DNA of 64,000 bases from JAVKFY01 sp040223615 (GTDB lineage: Bacteria > Pseudomonadota > Alphaproteobacteria > GCA-2731375), in the NCBI GenBank assembly GCA_040223615.1, contig JAVKFY010000034.1, positions 1 through 64,000 on the forward strand, in the 5' to 3' direction. The position numbers were made by a program, and so were the translations under genes. Below, piece after piece: positions 7,277 through 15,251 of the stretch. Position 1 is the first letter of the stretch; each line of letters opens with the position of its first letter. The notes beneath the pieces are model-generated. The model was given only the letters and a program-made list of their open reading frames with translations, was not told the origin of the DNA and made no database searches.

Positions 7277-8446
7277 GTGGCCGAGCAGCGCGAGCGCGGG
7301 CCCGGCGCCAGCAGTGCGGCCAGGTATGTCGCGCCGGAGCCGTGGCGCGACCCGGCGGCCAAGCCGTTCATCTCGCTGCGCGGCGTGACCAAGCGCTTCG
7401 GCCGGATCACCGCCGTCGACAATGTCGATCTCGACGTCTACCGGGGCGAGCTGTTCGCACTGCTCGGCGGGTCGGGCTGCGGCAAGACCACGCTGTTGCG
7501 CATGCTGGCCGGATTCGAGACGCCGAGCGCCGGGACCATCGCCATCGACGGCGCCGACATGTCGGGGATCCCGCCCTACGAGCGGCCGGTGAACCTGATG
7601 TTCCAGTCCTACGCGCTGTTCCCGCACATGTCGGTGGCGGCCAATGTCGGCTTCGGGCTGAAGCAGGCCGGCATGGTCAAGGCCGACGTCGCGGCGCGGG
7701 TCGGCGAGATGCTGGCGCTGGTGCAGCTCGACGGTTTCGACGCGCGCAAGCCGCATCAGCTCTCCGGTGGCCAGCAGCAGCGCGTGGCGCTGGCCCGCGC
7801 GCTGGCGCCAAACCCGAAGCTGCTGTTGCTCGACGAGCCGCTGGGCGCGCTGGACCGCAAGCTGCGCGAGCAGACCCAGTTCGAGCTGGTGGCGATCCAG
7901 GAGAAGATCGGCGTCACCTTCATGGTCGTCACTCATGACCAGGAGGAGGCAATGACGCTGTCGTCGCGGATCGGGGTGATGGACGCCGGCCGGATCGTGC
8001 AGATCGGCAAGCCGGAGGAAATCTACGAATACCCCGCGAGCCGCTTCGTCGCCGATTTCATCGGCTCGGTGAACCTGTTCGAGGGCCGCATCGTGGCGAC
8101 CGGCGTCGACGGCACGACCGTCGAGAGCGAGGAGGCCGGCGGCCGGTTCTACGTCGCCACGCCGGTGGACGCGGATACCGGCACCGCCTGCGCGGTGGCG
8201 ATCCGGCCGGAGAAGATCCGGCTGCTGGCCGAGGCGCCGAGCGAGATCGAGAACGCGGTCGCCGGGCGAGTCGACGAGATCGCCTATCTCGGCAACCTGT
8301 CGATCTTCCAGGTGGCGCTGGCCAACGGCCGCATGGTGCGCGTCACCCGCCCGAACCTGACCCGCTCGCGCCAGACCGAGTTCACCTGGGACCAGGACGT
8401 CTGGCTCGCCTGGGACGCGAGCAGCCCGGTGGTGCTGCTGTCGTGA
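7277..8446 (+). CDS. potG: Polyamine ABC transporter, ATP-binding protein (PotG/PotA type)
   Basis: A 389-residue ATPase with a GTG start 8 bases after the binding-protein stop; no in-frame ATG occurs before the Walker A motif. Walker A is GGSGCGKTT (residues 64-72), the signature is LSGGQQQRVALARAL, Walker B is LLLLDEPLGALD and the H-loop is VVTHDQEEA. A C-terminal TOBE domain (about residues 290-380) is typical of the spermidine/putrescine importers of the CUT1/PotA group. It energises uptake on the inner face of the membrane. A palindromic repeat separates it from the permease genes. Confidence 0.93.
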   Translation: MAEQRERGPGASSAARYVAPEPWRDPAAKPFISLRGVTKRFGRITAVDNVDLDVYRGELFALLGGSGCGKTTLLRMLAGFETPSAGTIAIDGADMSGIPPYERPVNLMFQSYALFPHMSVAANVGFGLKQAGMVKADVAARVGEMLALVQLDGFDARKPHQLSGGQQQRVALARALAPNPKLLLLDEPLGALDRKLREQTQFELVAIQEKIGVTFMVVTHDQEEAMTLSSRIGVMDAGRIVQIGKPEEIYEYPASRFVADFIGSVNLFEGRIVATGVDGTTVESEEAGGRFYVATPVDADTGTACAVAIRPEKIRLLAEAPSEIENAVAGRVDEIAYLGNLSIFQVALANGRMVRVTRPNLTRSRQTEFTWDQDVWLAWDASSPVVLLS

Positions 8447-8477
8447 GGGTTCGGACGACAGCGCACGGCATCGAGGC

Positions 8478-8585
8478 CCACCTCACCCCGACCCTCTCCG
8501 CCCTGAAGGGCGGAGAGGGAGCTACAGGGCCATCGCCTCCGCGTCCCTCTCCGCCCCTGGGGGCGGAGAGGACAGGCGAGGTGGG
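8478..8585. repeat. Bipartite palindromic (REP/BIME-like) element
   Basis: Two hairpins lie side by side: a perfect 12-bp stem at 8492-8503/8508-8519 (CCCTCTCCGCCC, loop TGAA) and another perfect 12-bp stem at 8546-8557/8560-8571 (CCTCTCCGCCCC, loop TG). An outer 8-bp arm pair (8478-8485 CCCACCTC and 8578-8585 GAGGTGGG) encloses both, so the whole unit can fold into a clover-like structure. It lies inside the importer operon, between the ATPase and first permease genes. Such elements often protect or separate parts of a transcript. Confidence 0.75.
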
Positions 8586-8624
8586 GGTATGGCGCCCGCA
8601 GCACGCCACCATGGCGGCGACGCC

Positions 8625-9515
8625 ATGACGCCCCGCCTCGGGCGCTGGCTCGTCGTCGCGGTGCCGTATGTGTGGCTGCTGCTGTTCTTCCTGGTGCCGT
8701 TCGCGATCGTGCTGAAGATCGCGCTGGCGGAAGCGGTGATCGCGCGGCCGCCCTACACGGCGCTGGTCGAGGCGGTCGACCACCTGACCTACCGGCTCAA
8801 CGTCACGCTGGCCAACTTCGCCTTCCTGTTCGAGGACGACCTGTACTGGAAGGCGTATCTCAACTCAATGTGGATCGCGGCGGTCTCGACGCTGGGCTGC
8901 CTGCTGATCGGCTATCCGATGGCCTACGGCATCGCGCGGGCACGGCCGGCGTGGCGCACCTCGCTGCTGTTCCTGGTGATCCTGCCGTTCTGGACCTCGT
9001 TCCTGATCCGGGTCTACGCCTGGAAGGTGATCCTGCAGGGCAACGGCGCGATCAACACGGCGCTGATGTCAGCCGGCCTGATCGACCAGCCGCTGGCGCT
9101 GCTGTACACGCCGGGCGCGGTCTATGTCGGCTTCATCTATTCCTACCTGCCGTTCATGATCCTGCCGCTCTACGCCAACCTGGAACGACTCGACATGCGG
9201 CTCCTGGAGGCCGCCGCCGACCTCGGCTGCAAGCCGTTCATGGCCTTCCTGCGCATCACCCTGCCGCTCTCCCTGCCCGGCATCGTCGCCGGCTCGCTGC
9301 TGGTGTTCATCCCGGCGGTGGGCGAGTTCGTGATCCCGGAACTGCTCGGCGGGCCGGACGCGCTGATGATCGGCCGGGTTCTGTGGAACGAGTTCTTCGC
9401 CAACCGCGACTGGCCGGTGGCCTCGGCCGTCGCGGTCGCCATCCTGTTGCTGCTCGTCGTGCCGATCATGGCGTTCCAGTCGGCCAACGCGCGCGGCGCG
9501 GAGGAGAGGCGGTGA
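8625..9515 (+). CDS. potH: Polyamine ABC transporter permease (PotH/PotB type)
   Basis: A 296-residue inner-membrane permease with about six hydrophobic segments, beginning RWLVVAVPYVWLLLFFLVPF. The cytoplasmic EAA loop is seen as LLEAAADLGCKPFMAFLRITLP. The ATG at 8625 is preferred over 8589, whose extra residues (MAPAARHHGGDA) derive from the repeat-flanking DNA. The stop overlaps the GTG of the second permease (GTGA). Partner of the ATPase and binding protein upstream. Confidence 0.92.
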   Translation: MTPRLGRWLVVAVPYVWLLLFFLVPFAIVLKIALAEAVIARPPYTALVEAVDHLTYRLNVTLANFAFLFEDDLYWKAYLNSMWIAAVSTLGCLLIGYPMAYGIARARPAWRTSLLFLVILPFWTSFLIRVYAWKVILQGNGAINTALMSAGLIDQPLALLYTPGAVYVGFIYSYLPFMILPLYANLERLDMRLLEAAADLGCKPFMAFLRITLPLSLPGIVAGSLLVFIPAVGEFVIPELLGGPDALMIGRVLWNEFFANRDWPVASAVAVAILLLLVVPIMAFQSANARGAEERR

Positions 9516-10315
9516 CGCGCGGGCGCTCGCTGTGGCTGCTGGTTTTCGCCGGCTATGCCTTCCTCTACCTGCCGATCGTGGCGCTGGTGATCTACTCGTT
9601 CAACGCCAGCGAGCGGGTCACGGTGTGGGCCGGCTTCTCGACGCGCTGGTACGGCGAGCTGCTGCGCAACGAGCAGATCATCGACGCGGCGCTGCTGAGC
9701 CTGCGGATCGCCGCGGTCAACGCCACCGTCGCGGTGGTGCTGGGCACCATGGCCGGGCTGGTGCTGGCGCGTTTCGGGCGGTTCAAGGGGCGCACGCTGA
9801 TGACCGGCATGGTCGCCGCGCCGCTGGTGATGCCGGAGGTGATCACCGGCCTGTCGCTGCTGCTGCTGTTCGTGGCGCTGGAGGACCTGGTCGGGTGGCC
9901 GGCCGGGCGCGGCGTCACCACCATCGCCGTCGCCCACATCACCTTCTCGCTGGCCTTCGTCGCGGTGGTGGTGCAATCGCGGCTGGCCAACATGGACCGC
10001 TCGGTGGAGGAAGCCGCGCTCGACCTCGGCGCGCGGCCGTGGAAAGTCTTCGCGGTGATCACCCTGCCGCTGATCGCGCCGGCCCTGGTCGCCGGCTGGC
10101 TGCTGGCGTTCACGCTGTCGCTGGACGACCTGGTGATCGCCAGCTTCGTCTCGGGGCCCGGCGCCAGCACCTTGCCGATGGTGATTTTCTCCAAGGTCCG
10201 GCTCGGCCTGTCGCCGGAGATCAACGCATTGGCCACCGTGTTCATCGGCGTCGTCGCGCTCGGCATCATCGTCGCCGGCCTGGCGCAGCGGCGGCGGTCA
10301 GGCGAGGCGCCGTAG
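9512..10315 (+). CDS. potI: Polyamine ABC transporter permease (PotI/PotC type)
   Basis: A 267-residue permease with a GTG start overlapping the previous stop. The N-terminal segment LLVFAGYAFLYLPIVALVIYSFNAS is typical of PotC/PotI, and the EAA loop reads EEAALDLGARPWKVFAVITLP. About six membrane segments. It completes the importer. Its last 18 bases overlap the 3' end of the convergent marR gene. Confidence 0.92.
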   Translation: MTRGRSLWLLVFAGYAFLYLPIVALVIYSFNASERVTVWAGFSTRWYGELLRNEQIIDAALLSLRIAAVNATVAVVLGTMAGLVLARFGRFKGRTLMTGMVAAPLVMPEVITGLSLLLLFVALEDLVGWPAGRGVTTIAVAHITFSLAFVAVVVQSRLANMDRSVEEAALDLGARPWKVFAVITLPLIAPALVAGWLLAFTLSLDDLVIASFVSGPGASTLPMVIFSKVRLGLSPEINALATVFIGVVALGIIVAGLAQRRRSGEAP

Positions 10316-10729
10316 CAGGGCGGCGAGCTGGGCCAGTTCTCCGGCGCTGAGGTCGCGGGTGATGTCGGTCTCGTGGGCGCGGACGTCGCGTTTCAGGCCG
10401 GCCAGGGTCTCGGCGCCGGCCTTGGTCAGCTCCAGGGCGTAGGCGCGGCGGTCGGTGACCGACGGTGCGCGGCGCACCAGGCCGCGCTCCTGCAGGCGGT
10501 CGATCACGCCGACCACGGTGGAGCGGTCGATGCCCAGCGCCTCGCTGAGCCGGCTCTGGTTCAGGCGCGGGTTGGCCTCGATCAGCACCAACACGCCAAA
10601 CAGCCCCGGCGTGATGCCGTCCCTGCCCACGCTGGCGGCGAAATGCTGGAACAGGCGCGTGTGGGCGCGGCGCAGTTCGTAGCCGATCAGCTCGGGCAGC
10701 AGGCCGAAATCGAGGGAGTTGCGTGCCAT
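10298..10729 (-). CDS. MarR-family transcriptional regulator
   Basis: A 143-residue winged-helix regulator. The recognition helix region is LNQSRLSEALGIDRSTVVGVIDRLQERGL and the wing carries the DRR motif of the family (VTDRRAYALELT). The start at 10729 (MARNSLDFGLL) is chosen over the 17-residue longer frame because the operator and promoter occupy the upstream bases. MarR proteins bind palindromes and release on binding phenolic ligands, which fits the adjacent gentisate genes. A perfect 10-bp inverted repeat lies 17 bases upstream of its start, so it probably represses both itself and the divergent reductase gene. Confidence 0.88.
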   Translation of the reverse strand: MARNSLDFGLLPELIGYELRRAHTRLFQHFAASVGRDGITPGLFGVLVLIEANPRLNQSRLSEALGIDRSTVVGVIDRLQERGLVRRAPSVTDRRAYALELTKAGAETLAGLKRDVRAHETDITRDLSAGELAQLAALLRRLA

Positions 10730-10745
10730 GGTCGTAGTATGAGCC

Positions 10746-10772
10746 GGAATTGTTGATGTTGCCAACAATTCC
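10746..10772. promoter_or_regulatory. Predicted MarR operator (perfect inverted repeat)
   Basis: GGAATTGTTG (10746-10755) and CAACAATTCC (10763-10772) form a perfect 10-bp inverted repeat around a 7-base spacer, in the intergenic region between marR and the ferredoxin-reductase gene. It covers the likely marR promoter (TTGGCA on the minus strand inside the repeat) and abuts the -35 of the plus-strand promoter. Confidence 0.75.
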
Positions 10773-10773
10773 A

Positions 10774-10802
10774 TTGTCAACCCTATCTGGGCTGCCTACG
10801 AT
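10774..10802 (+). promoter_or_regulatory. Predicted promoter of the ferredoxin-reductase/gentisate operon
   Basis: TTGTCA (10774-10779), a 17-base spacer, then TACGAT (10797-10802). The -35 begins two bases after the MarR operator. The -10 overlaps the ATG at 10801, arguing that this ATG is upstream of the transcript and that the GTG at 10831 is the real start. Confidence 0.5.
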
Positions 10803-10830
10803 GGCCACCAAACAGCATAGCGGGGCGAAC

Positions 10831-11862
10831 GTGGCGTTCAAGGTACACATCCGACAGACCGACGAGACCATCGAGGTCGGCGCCGACGGCACCGTGCTGG
10901 AGGCGGCGCTGGACGCCGGCATCGACTATCCCTTCGGCTGCCAGTCGGGCAATTGCGGCGCCTGCAAGTCGCGCCTGCTCGATGGCAAGGTCGAGATGGG
11001 CGAGGCCTACTCGGAATACGCGCTAACCCCCGAAGAGCGCCGCCAGGGCCTGATCCTGGCCTGCCAGGCGCAGCCGAAGACCGACCTCCGCGTCGCCTGG
11101 CTGGAGCTCGACGAGACCGTGATGCATCCGCAGCGCGAGCTCGACTGCAGCGTCGCGGCGCTGGAACAGGCGACGCACGACATCCGCGTCGTGCGGCTGA
11201 AGATCGACGCCGGCGGCCCCTACAACTTCTCCGCCGGGCAGTATGCGCGGGTGACCTTTCCCGGGCAGCCGCCGCGCGACTTCTCCATGGCCAACCGTCC
11301 GGTCGGCGACGTGATCGAGTTCCACGTGCGCGCGATGGACGGCGGCTCGGTCAGCCACTGGGTGGCGCAGAACCTCAAACCCGGCGACAAGGTGAAGGCC
11401 GAAGGGCCGATGGGCCTGGCCTTCCTGCGCGAGAAGCATACCGGCCCGATCCTGGCGGCGGCCGGCGGCTCCGGCCTGGCGCCGATCAAGTCGATCGTCG
11501 AGACGGCGCTCGGCGAGTACGGCTTGAAGCAGCCGATCCACCTGTATTTCGGCGTCCGCGACGAGCGTGACCTGTACCTGGTCGACCATTTCGAGGCGCT
11601 GGCGGCGAAGCACGCCAACCTGAGCTTCGTGCCGGTGCTGTCGGCGCCGTCGGGCGACACCGAGCGCCGCACCGGCTTCCTGCACGAGGCCATCGCCGCC
11701 GACCTGAAAGACCTGGACGGCTGGAAAGCGTATCTGGCCGGCCCGCCGGTCATGGTCGACGCGGTCGCGGGCCTGGCCACGAAGCTCGGCGCGCGGGCCG
11801 AAGACGTCCACGCCGACCCGTTCTACAACGAACACGAACTGACCCAGCGGGCGGGGCTGTAG
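10831..11862 (+). CDS. Ferredoxin--NAD(P)H reductase component with N-terminal 2Fe-2S domain
   Basis: A 343-residue electron-transfer protein. Residues about 1-90 form a plant-type ferredoxin domain with cluster ligands in GCQSGNCGACKSRL and a later ACQA. Residues about 95-200 form an FAD domain (RDFSMAN as the flavin-binding R-x-x-S). The rest is an NAD(P)-binding domain (AAGGSGLAPIKS, YLAGPPVMVD). Such proteins feed electrons to aromatic-ring oxygenases. No terminal oxygenase is adjacent, but a Rieske oxygenase lies at 41.5-43.2 kb. The GTG at 10831 matches the usual domain start; an ATG at 10801 overlaps the predicted -10. It is divergent from marR and heads the gentisate gene group. Confidence 0.85.
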   Translation: MAFKVHIRQTDETIEVGADGTVLEAALDAGIDYPFGCQSGNCGACKSRLLDGKVEMGEAYSEYALTPEERRQGLILACQAQPKTDLRVAWLELDETVMHPQRELDCSVAALEQATHDIRVVRLKIDAGGPYNFSAGQYARVTFPGQPPRDFSMANRPVGDVIEFHVRAMDGGSVSHWVAQNLKPGDKVKAEGPMGLAFLREKHTGPILAAAGGSGLAPIKSIVETALGEYGLKQPIHLYFGVRDERDLYLVDHFEALAAKHANLSFVPVLSAPSGDTERRTGFLHEAIAADLKDLDGWKAYLAGPPVMVDAVAGLATKLGARAEDVHADPFYNEHELTQRAGL

Positions 11863-11873
11863 GCCATTATCGC

Positions 11874-11965
11874 CACCCCGGCCTTGAGCCGGGGTCCATG
11901 CCGACGATGAGACCTGGCATCGGCATGGACCCCGGGTCTGCGCGCTACCCGCTCCGCCCGGGGTG
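11874..11965. repeat. Palindromic intergenic repeat
   Basis: A perfect 16-bp inverted repeat (11889-11904 and 11920-11935; arms begin CCGGGGTCCATG) with a 15-base loop is enclosed by an outer CACCCCGG/CCGGGGTG pair (11874-11881 and 11958-11965). The sequence type (GCCGGGGTCCATGCC) is a common dispersed repeat in alphaproteobacterial genomes. It separates the reductase gene from the gentisate dioxygenase gene. Confidence 0.7.
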
Positions 11966-12030
11966 ACGACTTTGTATGACTTGACCAGCGCCTGCGAAAC
12001 TCCGACTTTCGCCTCGTGGAGGATCCGTCG

Positions 12031-13071
12031 ATGACCGATGCCGCCGTGCGTGCGGAGCGCGCCGCCTATTACGACCGGATCGGTGAGCGCAACCTGGCGC
12101 CGCTGTGGGAAGTGCTGAAAGGCCTGATCACCAAGGCGCCGGAGAGCCAGGCCGCTCCCGCCATCTGGCACTATGACGACATCCGCCAGGACGTGCTCGA
12201 TTCTGGCAGCCTGATCACGGCGAAGGAAGCCGAGAGGCGCGTGCTGATCCTGGAGAATCCGGCGTTGCGCGGGCAGTCGCGGATCACGCCGTCGCTCTAT
12301 GCCGGGCTGCAACTGATCCTGCCGGGCGAGATCGCGCCGGCGCACCGGCATTCGCAGTCGGCGCTGCGCTTCGTGGTCGAGGGCCAGGGCGCCTATACCG
12401 CGGTGGAGGGCGAGCGCACGACGATGTCGCCGGGCGACTTCGTGATCACGCCGTCGTGGACCTGGCACGACCACGGCAACGACAGCGACCAGCCGATGGT
12501 GTGGCTCGACGGGCTCGACATCCCGATCGTATCGCTGTTCGACGCCAGCTTCCTGGAACACGGTGCCGACGACGCGCAGAGCCTGTCGCGACCTGAGGGC
12601 GATGCGCTGGCGCGCTATGGCTCGGGACTGCTGCCCGTGGGCTACGAGAAGACCACGCCGACCTCGCCGGTGTTCAACTATCCCTACAGCCGCACCCGCG
12701 AGGCGCTGGCGCAGATGCAGAAGGCCGAGGAGTGGGACCCGTGCCACGGGCTGAAACTCCGCTACGTGAACCCGGTCAACGGCGACTACGCGATGCCGAC
12801 CATGGGCACCTTCATGCAGCTGCTGCCGAAGGGCTTCGAGACCGCGCCCTATCAGTCCACCGACGGCGTGGTCTATTCGGTGGTCGAGGGCACCGGCACG
12901 ACGACGGTCGGCGAACAGGTGTTCGAATGGGGCCCGCGCGACATCTTCGTGGTGCCGAGCTGGCACCGTCACCACCACACGGCCGACGACGAGGCGGTGC
13001 TGTTCTCGTTCTCTGACCGCCCGGTGCAGGACAAGCTCGGCCTGTGGCGCGAGGCGCGGGGGAATCATTGA
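12031..13071 (+). CDS. Gentisate 1,2-dioxygenase
   Basis: A 346-residue bicupin enzyme. The first cupin holds the iron ligands (PAHRHSQSALRFVVEG and later WTWHDHGN). The second cupin (TDGVVYSVVEG...WHRHHH) is partly conserved, as usual in the family. It opens the ring of gentisate with O2 to give maleylpyruvate in the cytoplasm. A GGAGG ribosome site lies 9 bases before the ATG at 12031. The stop overlaps the start of the next gene, and fumarylpyruvate hydrolase follows, so two of the three gentisate-pathway enzymes are here. Family length is about 340-370, so the gene is complete. Confidence 0.92.
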   Translation: MTDAAVRAERAAYYDRIGERNLAPLWEVLKGLITKAPESQAAPAIWHYDDIRQDVLDSGSLITAKEAERRVLILENPALRGQSRITPSLYAGLQLILPGEIAPAHRHSQSALRFVVEGQGAYTAVEGERTTMSPGDFVITPSWTWHDHGNDSDQPMVWLDGLDIPIVSLFDASFLEHGADDAQSLSRPEGDALARYGSGLLPVGYEKTTPTSPVFNYPYSRTREALAQMQKAEEWDPCHGLKLRYVNPVNGDYAMPTMGTFMQLLPKGFETAPYQSTDGVVYSVVEGTGTTTVGEQVFEWGPRDIFVVPSWHRHHHTADDEAVLFSFSDRPVQDKLGLWREARGNH

Positions 13072-13655
13072 CCGACCGCCTGGACCTCAACGCCGTCGAG
13101 GAGGAGGAGCTCGAACGCCTGACCACGGTGGCGCGGTTCGGGCGCATGGCGGAGCATGTCGCGTGGTTCGGGGCGCTCGGCGACGAGGTCGACGAGGACG
13201 AAGCGGACTGGGCGCGGGCCTATCTCGACGCGCTGGGCTTTCCCGACGCCGAGGTGGCGGTGATCCGCGACTGGGAGGAGGCGGCCGACGCCGCCGCCAA
13301 CATCGACTTCAACTCCGAATGGTGGGAGGCGGAGGAGCAGCTCCGCGCGGCGCTGATCGCCGACGCCTGCGCGCTGGCGCCGGAAGACGAGGTGATGGTG
13401 GCGCTGACGGCGCTGCAGAGCCAGGTCTCCGAAATCCTAGTCGCCTCGGCCGACGCGGCGGCGCGGCGCAGCGGCGTCGAGGATGAGGAGCTGGTGCACG
13501 CGGCCGCCGGCGCGGCGGCGCAAGCCTGTTACCAGGCCGCGCTGGTGCTGGCGTCGGGCGCCGGCGACGAGCATCCCTTCGCGCTGAAGTTTCGGCTATA
13601 TGAGAGCGGTCGCTGGCCGCTCGGCGTGGTCGGCAACACGTTCAATCTGTTCTGA
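13068..13655 (+). CDS. Unknown acidic protein inside the gentisate gene group
   Basis: A 195-residue protein with a predicted TTG start that overlaps the gentisate dioxygenase stop (TTGA) and has a GCGGGGGA ribosome site. A GTG at 13044 and an ATG at 13146 are alternatives. It is rich in Glu, Asp and Ala in the first half (AVEEEELERL, DEVDEDEADW) and predicted mostly helical, with a conserved-looking tail (ALKFRLYESGRWPLGVVGNTFNLF, the final 20 residues from about 172). No signal peptide, membrane segment or catalytic motif was recognised. It sits where maleylpyruvate isomerase often lies, but it does not resemble the glutathione-S-transferase-like or DinB-like isomerases. Function unknown. 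Confidence 0.7.
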   Translation: MTDRLDLNAVEEEELERLTTVARFGRMAEHVAWFGALGDEVDEDEADWARAYLDALGFPDAEVAVIRDWEEAADAAANIDFNSEWWEAEEQLRAALIADACALAPEDEVMVALTALQSQVSEILVASADAAARRSGVEDEELVHAAAGAAAQACYQAALVLASGAGDEHPFALKFRLYESGRWPLGVVGNTFNLF

Positions 13656-13699
13656 TTCTGGCAATCCGTTCCGACTTCCAATCGCCTTGGAGAGTGTTC

Positions 13700-14389
13700 A
13701 TGGGCTTCGTGATCCCGCAGCCGCCGCAAGGCACCGTGCCGGTCGCCGGCACCGACGACCTGTTTCCGGTGCACCGCATCTACTGCGTCGGCCGCAACTA
13801 CGCCGCGCACGCGCGCGAGATGGGCGGCGACCCCGACCGCGAGCCGCCGTTCTTCTTCATGAAGCCGCAGGACGCGGTGGTGATGGACGGCGCCACCCTG
13901 CCCTACCCCAGCGGCACCAAGGACCTGCACCACGAGATCGAGATGGTGGTCGCGATCGGCAAGGCCGGCGCCAACATCGCCGAGGCCGACGCGCTCGACC
14001 ACGTCTACGGCTATGCCGTCGGCGTCGACATGACGCGGCGCGACCTGCAGGCATTGATGCGCAAGGACGGCCGTCCGTGGGATATCGGCAAGGGCTTCGA
14101 CCGCGGCGCGCCGATCGGCACGATCCAGCCGGTCAGCGCCATCGGCCATCCGGAGAACAACCGCATCTGGCTCGAGGTCAACGGCGAGATCCGCCAGGAC
14201 AGCACCGTCGACCACATGATCTGGAACGTGCCGGAGACGATCTCCTACCTCTCCGGCCTTTTCGAGCTGGCGCCCGGCGACCTGATCTACTCCGGCACAC
14301 CGGAAGGCGTCGGCGCGGTGCAGGCCGGCGACACGCTGGAGGGCGGCGTCGACGGCGTCGGCACGCTAACTTTCTCGTACGCCAAGTAG
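13700..14389 (+). CDS. Fumarylpyruvate hydrolase (FAH family)
   Basis: A 229-residue fumarylacetoacetate hydrolase-family protein. The N-terminal RIYCVGRNYAAHAREMG, the metal ligands in LHHEIEMVVAIG, the VGVDMTRRDLQ segment and the tail IYSGTPEGVGAVQAGD match the fumarylpyruvate hydrolases (NagK type). It splits fumarylpyruvate to fumarate and pyruvate, the last step of the gentisate route. A GGAGAG ribosome site precedes the ATG at 13700; a GTG six bases upstream is less likely. It lies between the unknown acidic protein and exonuclease III, whose ATG follows directly after its TAG. Confidence 0.88.
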   Translation: MGFVIPQPPQGTVPVAGTDDLFPVHRIYCVGRNYAAHAREMGGDPDREPPFFFMKPQDAVVMDGATLPYPSGTKDLHHEIEMVVAIGKAGANIAEADALDHVYGYAVGVDMTRRDLQALMRKDGRPWDIGKGFDRGAPIGTIQPVSAIGHPENNRIWLEVNGEIRQDSTVDHMIWNVPETISYLSGLFELAPGDLIYSGTPEGVGAVQAGDTLEGGVDGVGTLTFSYAK

Positions 14390-15193
14390 ATGCGCCTGAA
14401 GGTTGCGTCGTGGAATGTCGCGTCGGTGCGGGCGCACATGGACTGCGTGGAACGCTTCGTCACGCAGCACAAGCCGCACGTGCTGTGCCTGCAGGAAACC
14501 AAGGTGCGCGACGACCAGTTCCCGCTGGCGCCATTCCGCAAGTGGGGCTACACGCGCCACGCGCTGCACGGCCAGGCCGGCTATCACGGCGTCGCGGTGT
14601 TCGCGCGGCGCAACGTGAAGCTGGAAGAACCGGCGAACCTGAAGTGGGCGGCGAAAGAGGACGCGCGGCACATCCACTGCCGCATCCTCGACGGCATTGA
14701 GCTGCATAACTTCTACGTGCCGGCCGGCGGCGACATTCCCGACCCGGTGGTGAACGACAAGTTCCAGCACAAGCTCGACTTCCTGCGCGAATGCACCGAC
14801 TGGTTCGCCAGCACCCGCGACGACGGACGGCGCGCCATCCTGCTCGGCGACCTCAACATCGCGCCGCTGGAGACCGACGTGTGGAGCCACAAGCAGCTCT
14901 TGAAAGTGGTGAGCCACACGCCGGTCGAAGTCGAGGCGATGGCGAAGTGGCAGGCGAGCCACGACTGGGTCGACACGGTGCGCGAGTTCGTGCCGGCCGA
15001 CGAGAAGATCTATTCGTGGTGGAGCTACCGCGCCAAGGACTGGGAAGCGGCCGACAAGGGCCGCCGGCTCGACCACATCTGGGTCACGCCAGCCCTGCGC
15101 CCGGCGCTGAAGAAGGCCTACATCGTGCGTGAGGCCCGCGGCTGGGCGCCGGCGTCGGACCACGTGCCGGTGATCGCCGAGTTCGACGTGTAG
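14390..15193 (+). CDS. xthA: Exodeoxyribonuclease III
   Basis: A 267-residue member of the AP endonuclease/exonuclease III family. Catalytic motifs are all present: WNVASVRAH, LQETKV (Glu metal ligand), LGDLNIAP (Asp-x-Asn), RLDHIWV and SDHVPVIAEF (Asp-His). It cleaves DNA at abasic sites and removes 3' blocking groups in base-excision repair. The ATG follows the previous stop with no gap, so it is probably transcribed with the gentisate genes, although its function is unrelated. Confidence 0.94.
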   Translation: MRLKVASWNVASVRAHMDCVERFVTQHKPHVLCLQETKVRDDQFPLAPFRKWGYTRHALHGQAGYHGVAVFARRNVKLEEPANLKWAAKEDARHIHCRILDGIELHNFYVPAGGDIPDPVVNDKFQHKLDFLRECTDWFASTRDDGRRAILLGDLNIAPLETDVWSHKQLLKVVSHTPVEVEAMAKWQASHDWVDTVREFVPADEKIYSWWSYRAKDWEAADKGRRLDHIWVTPALRPALKKAYIVREARGWAPASDHVPVIAEFDV

Positions 15194-15251
15194 GGCCCTG
15201 CCGTTTGGCGGATCAAAGCATCAACTGACCGGCCGCAGCATCGAAATAGGA

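Noticed and set aside
11023..13068. Long minus-strand open frame of 681 codons opposite the reductase and gentisate dioxygenase genes
   Set aside because: It is antisense to well-supported genes, its composition is His/Arg/Val-rich nonsense, and such frames are expected in GC-rich DNA. The same holds for minus frames at 29210-31537 and 27107-29134 and the plus frame at 18279-20342.
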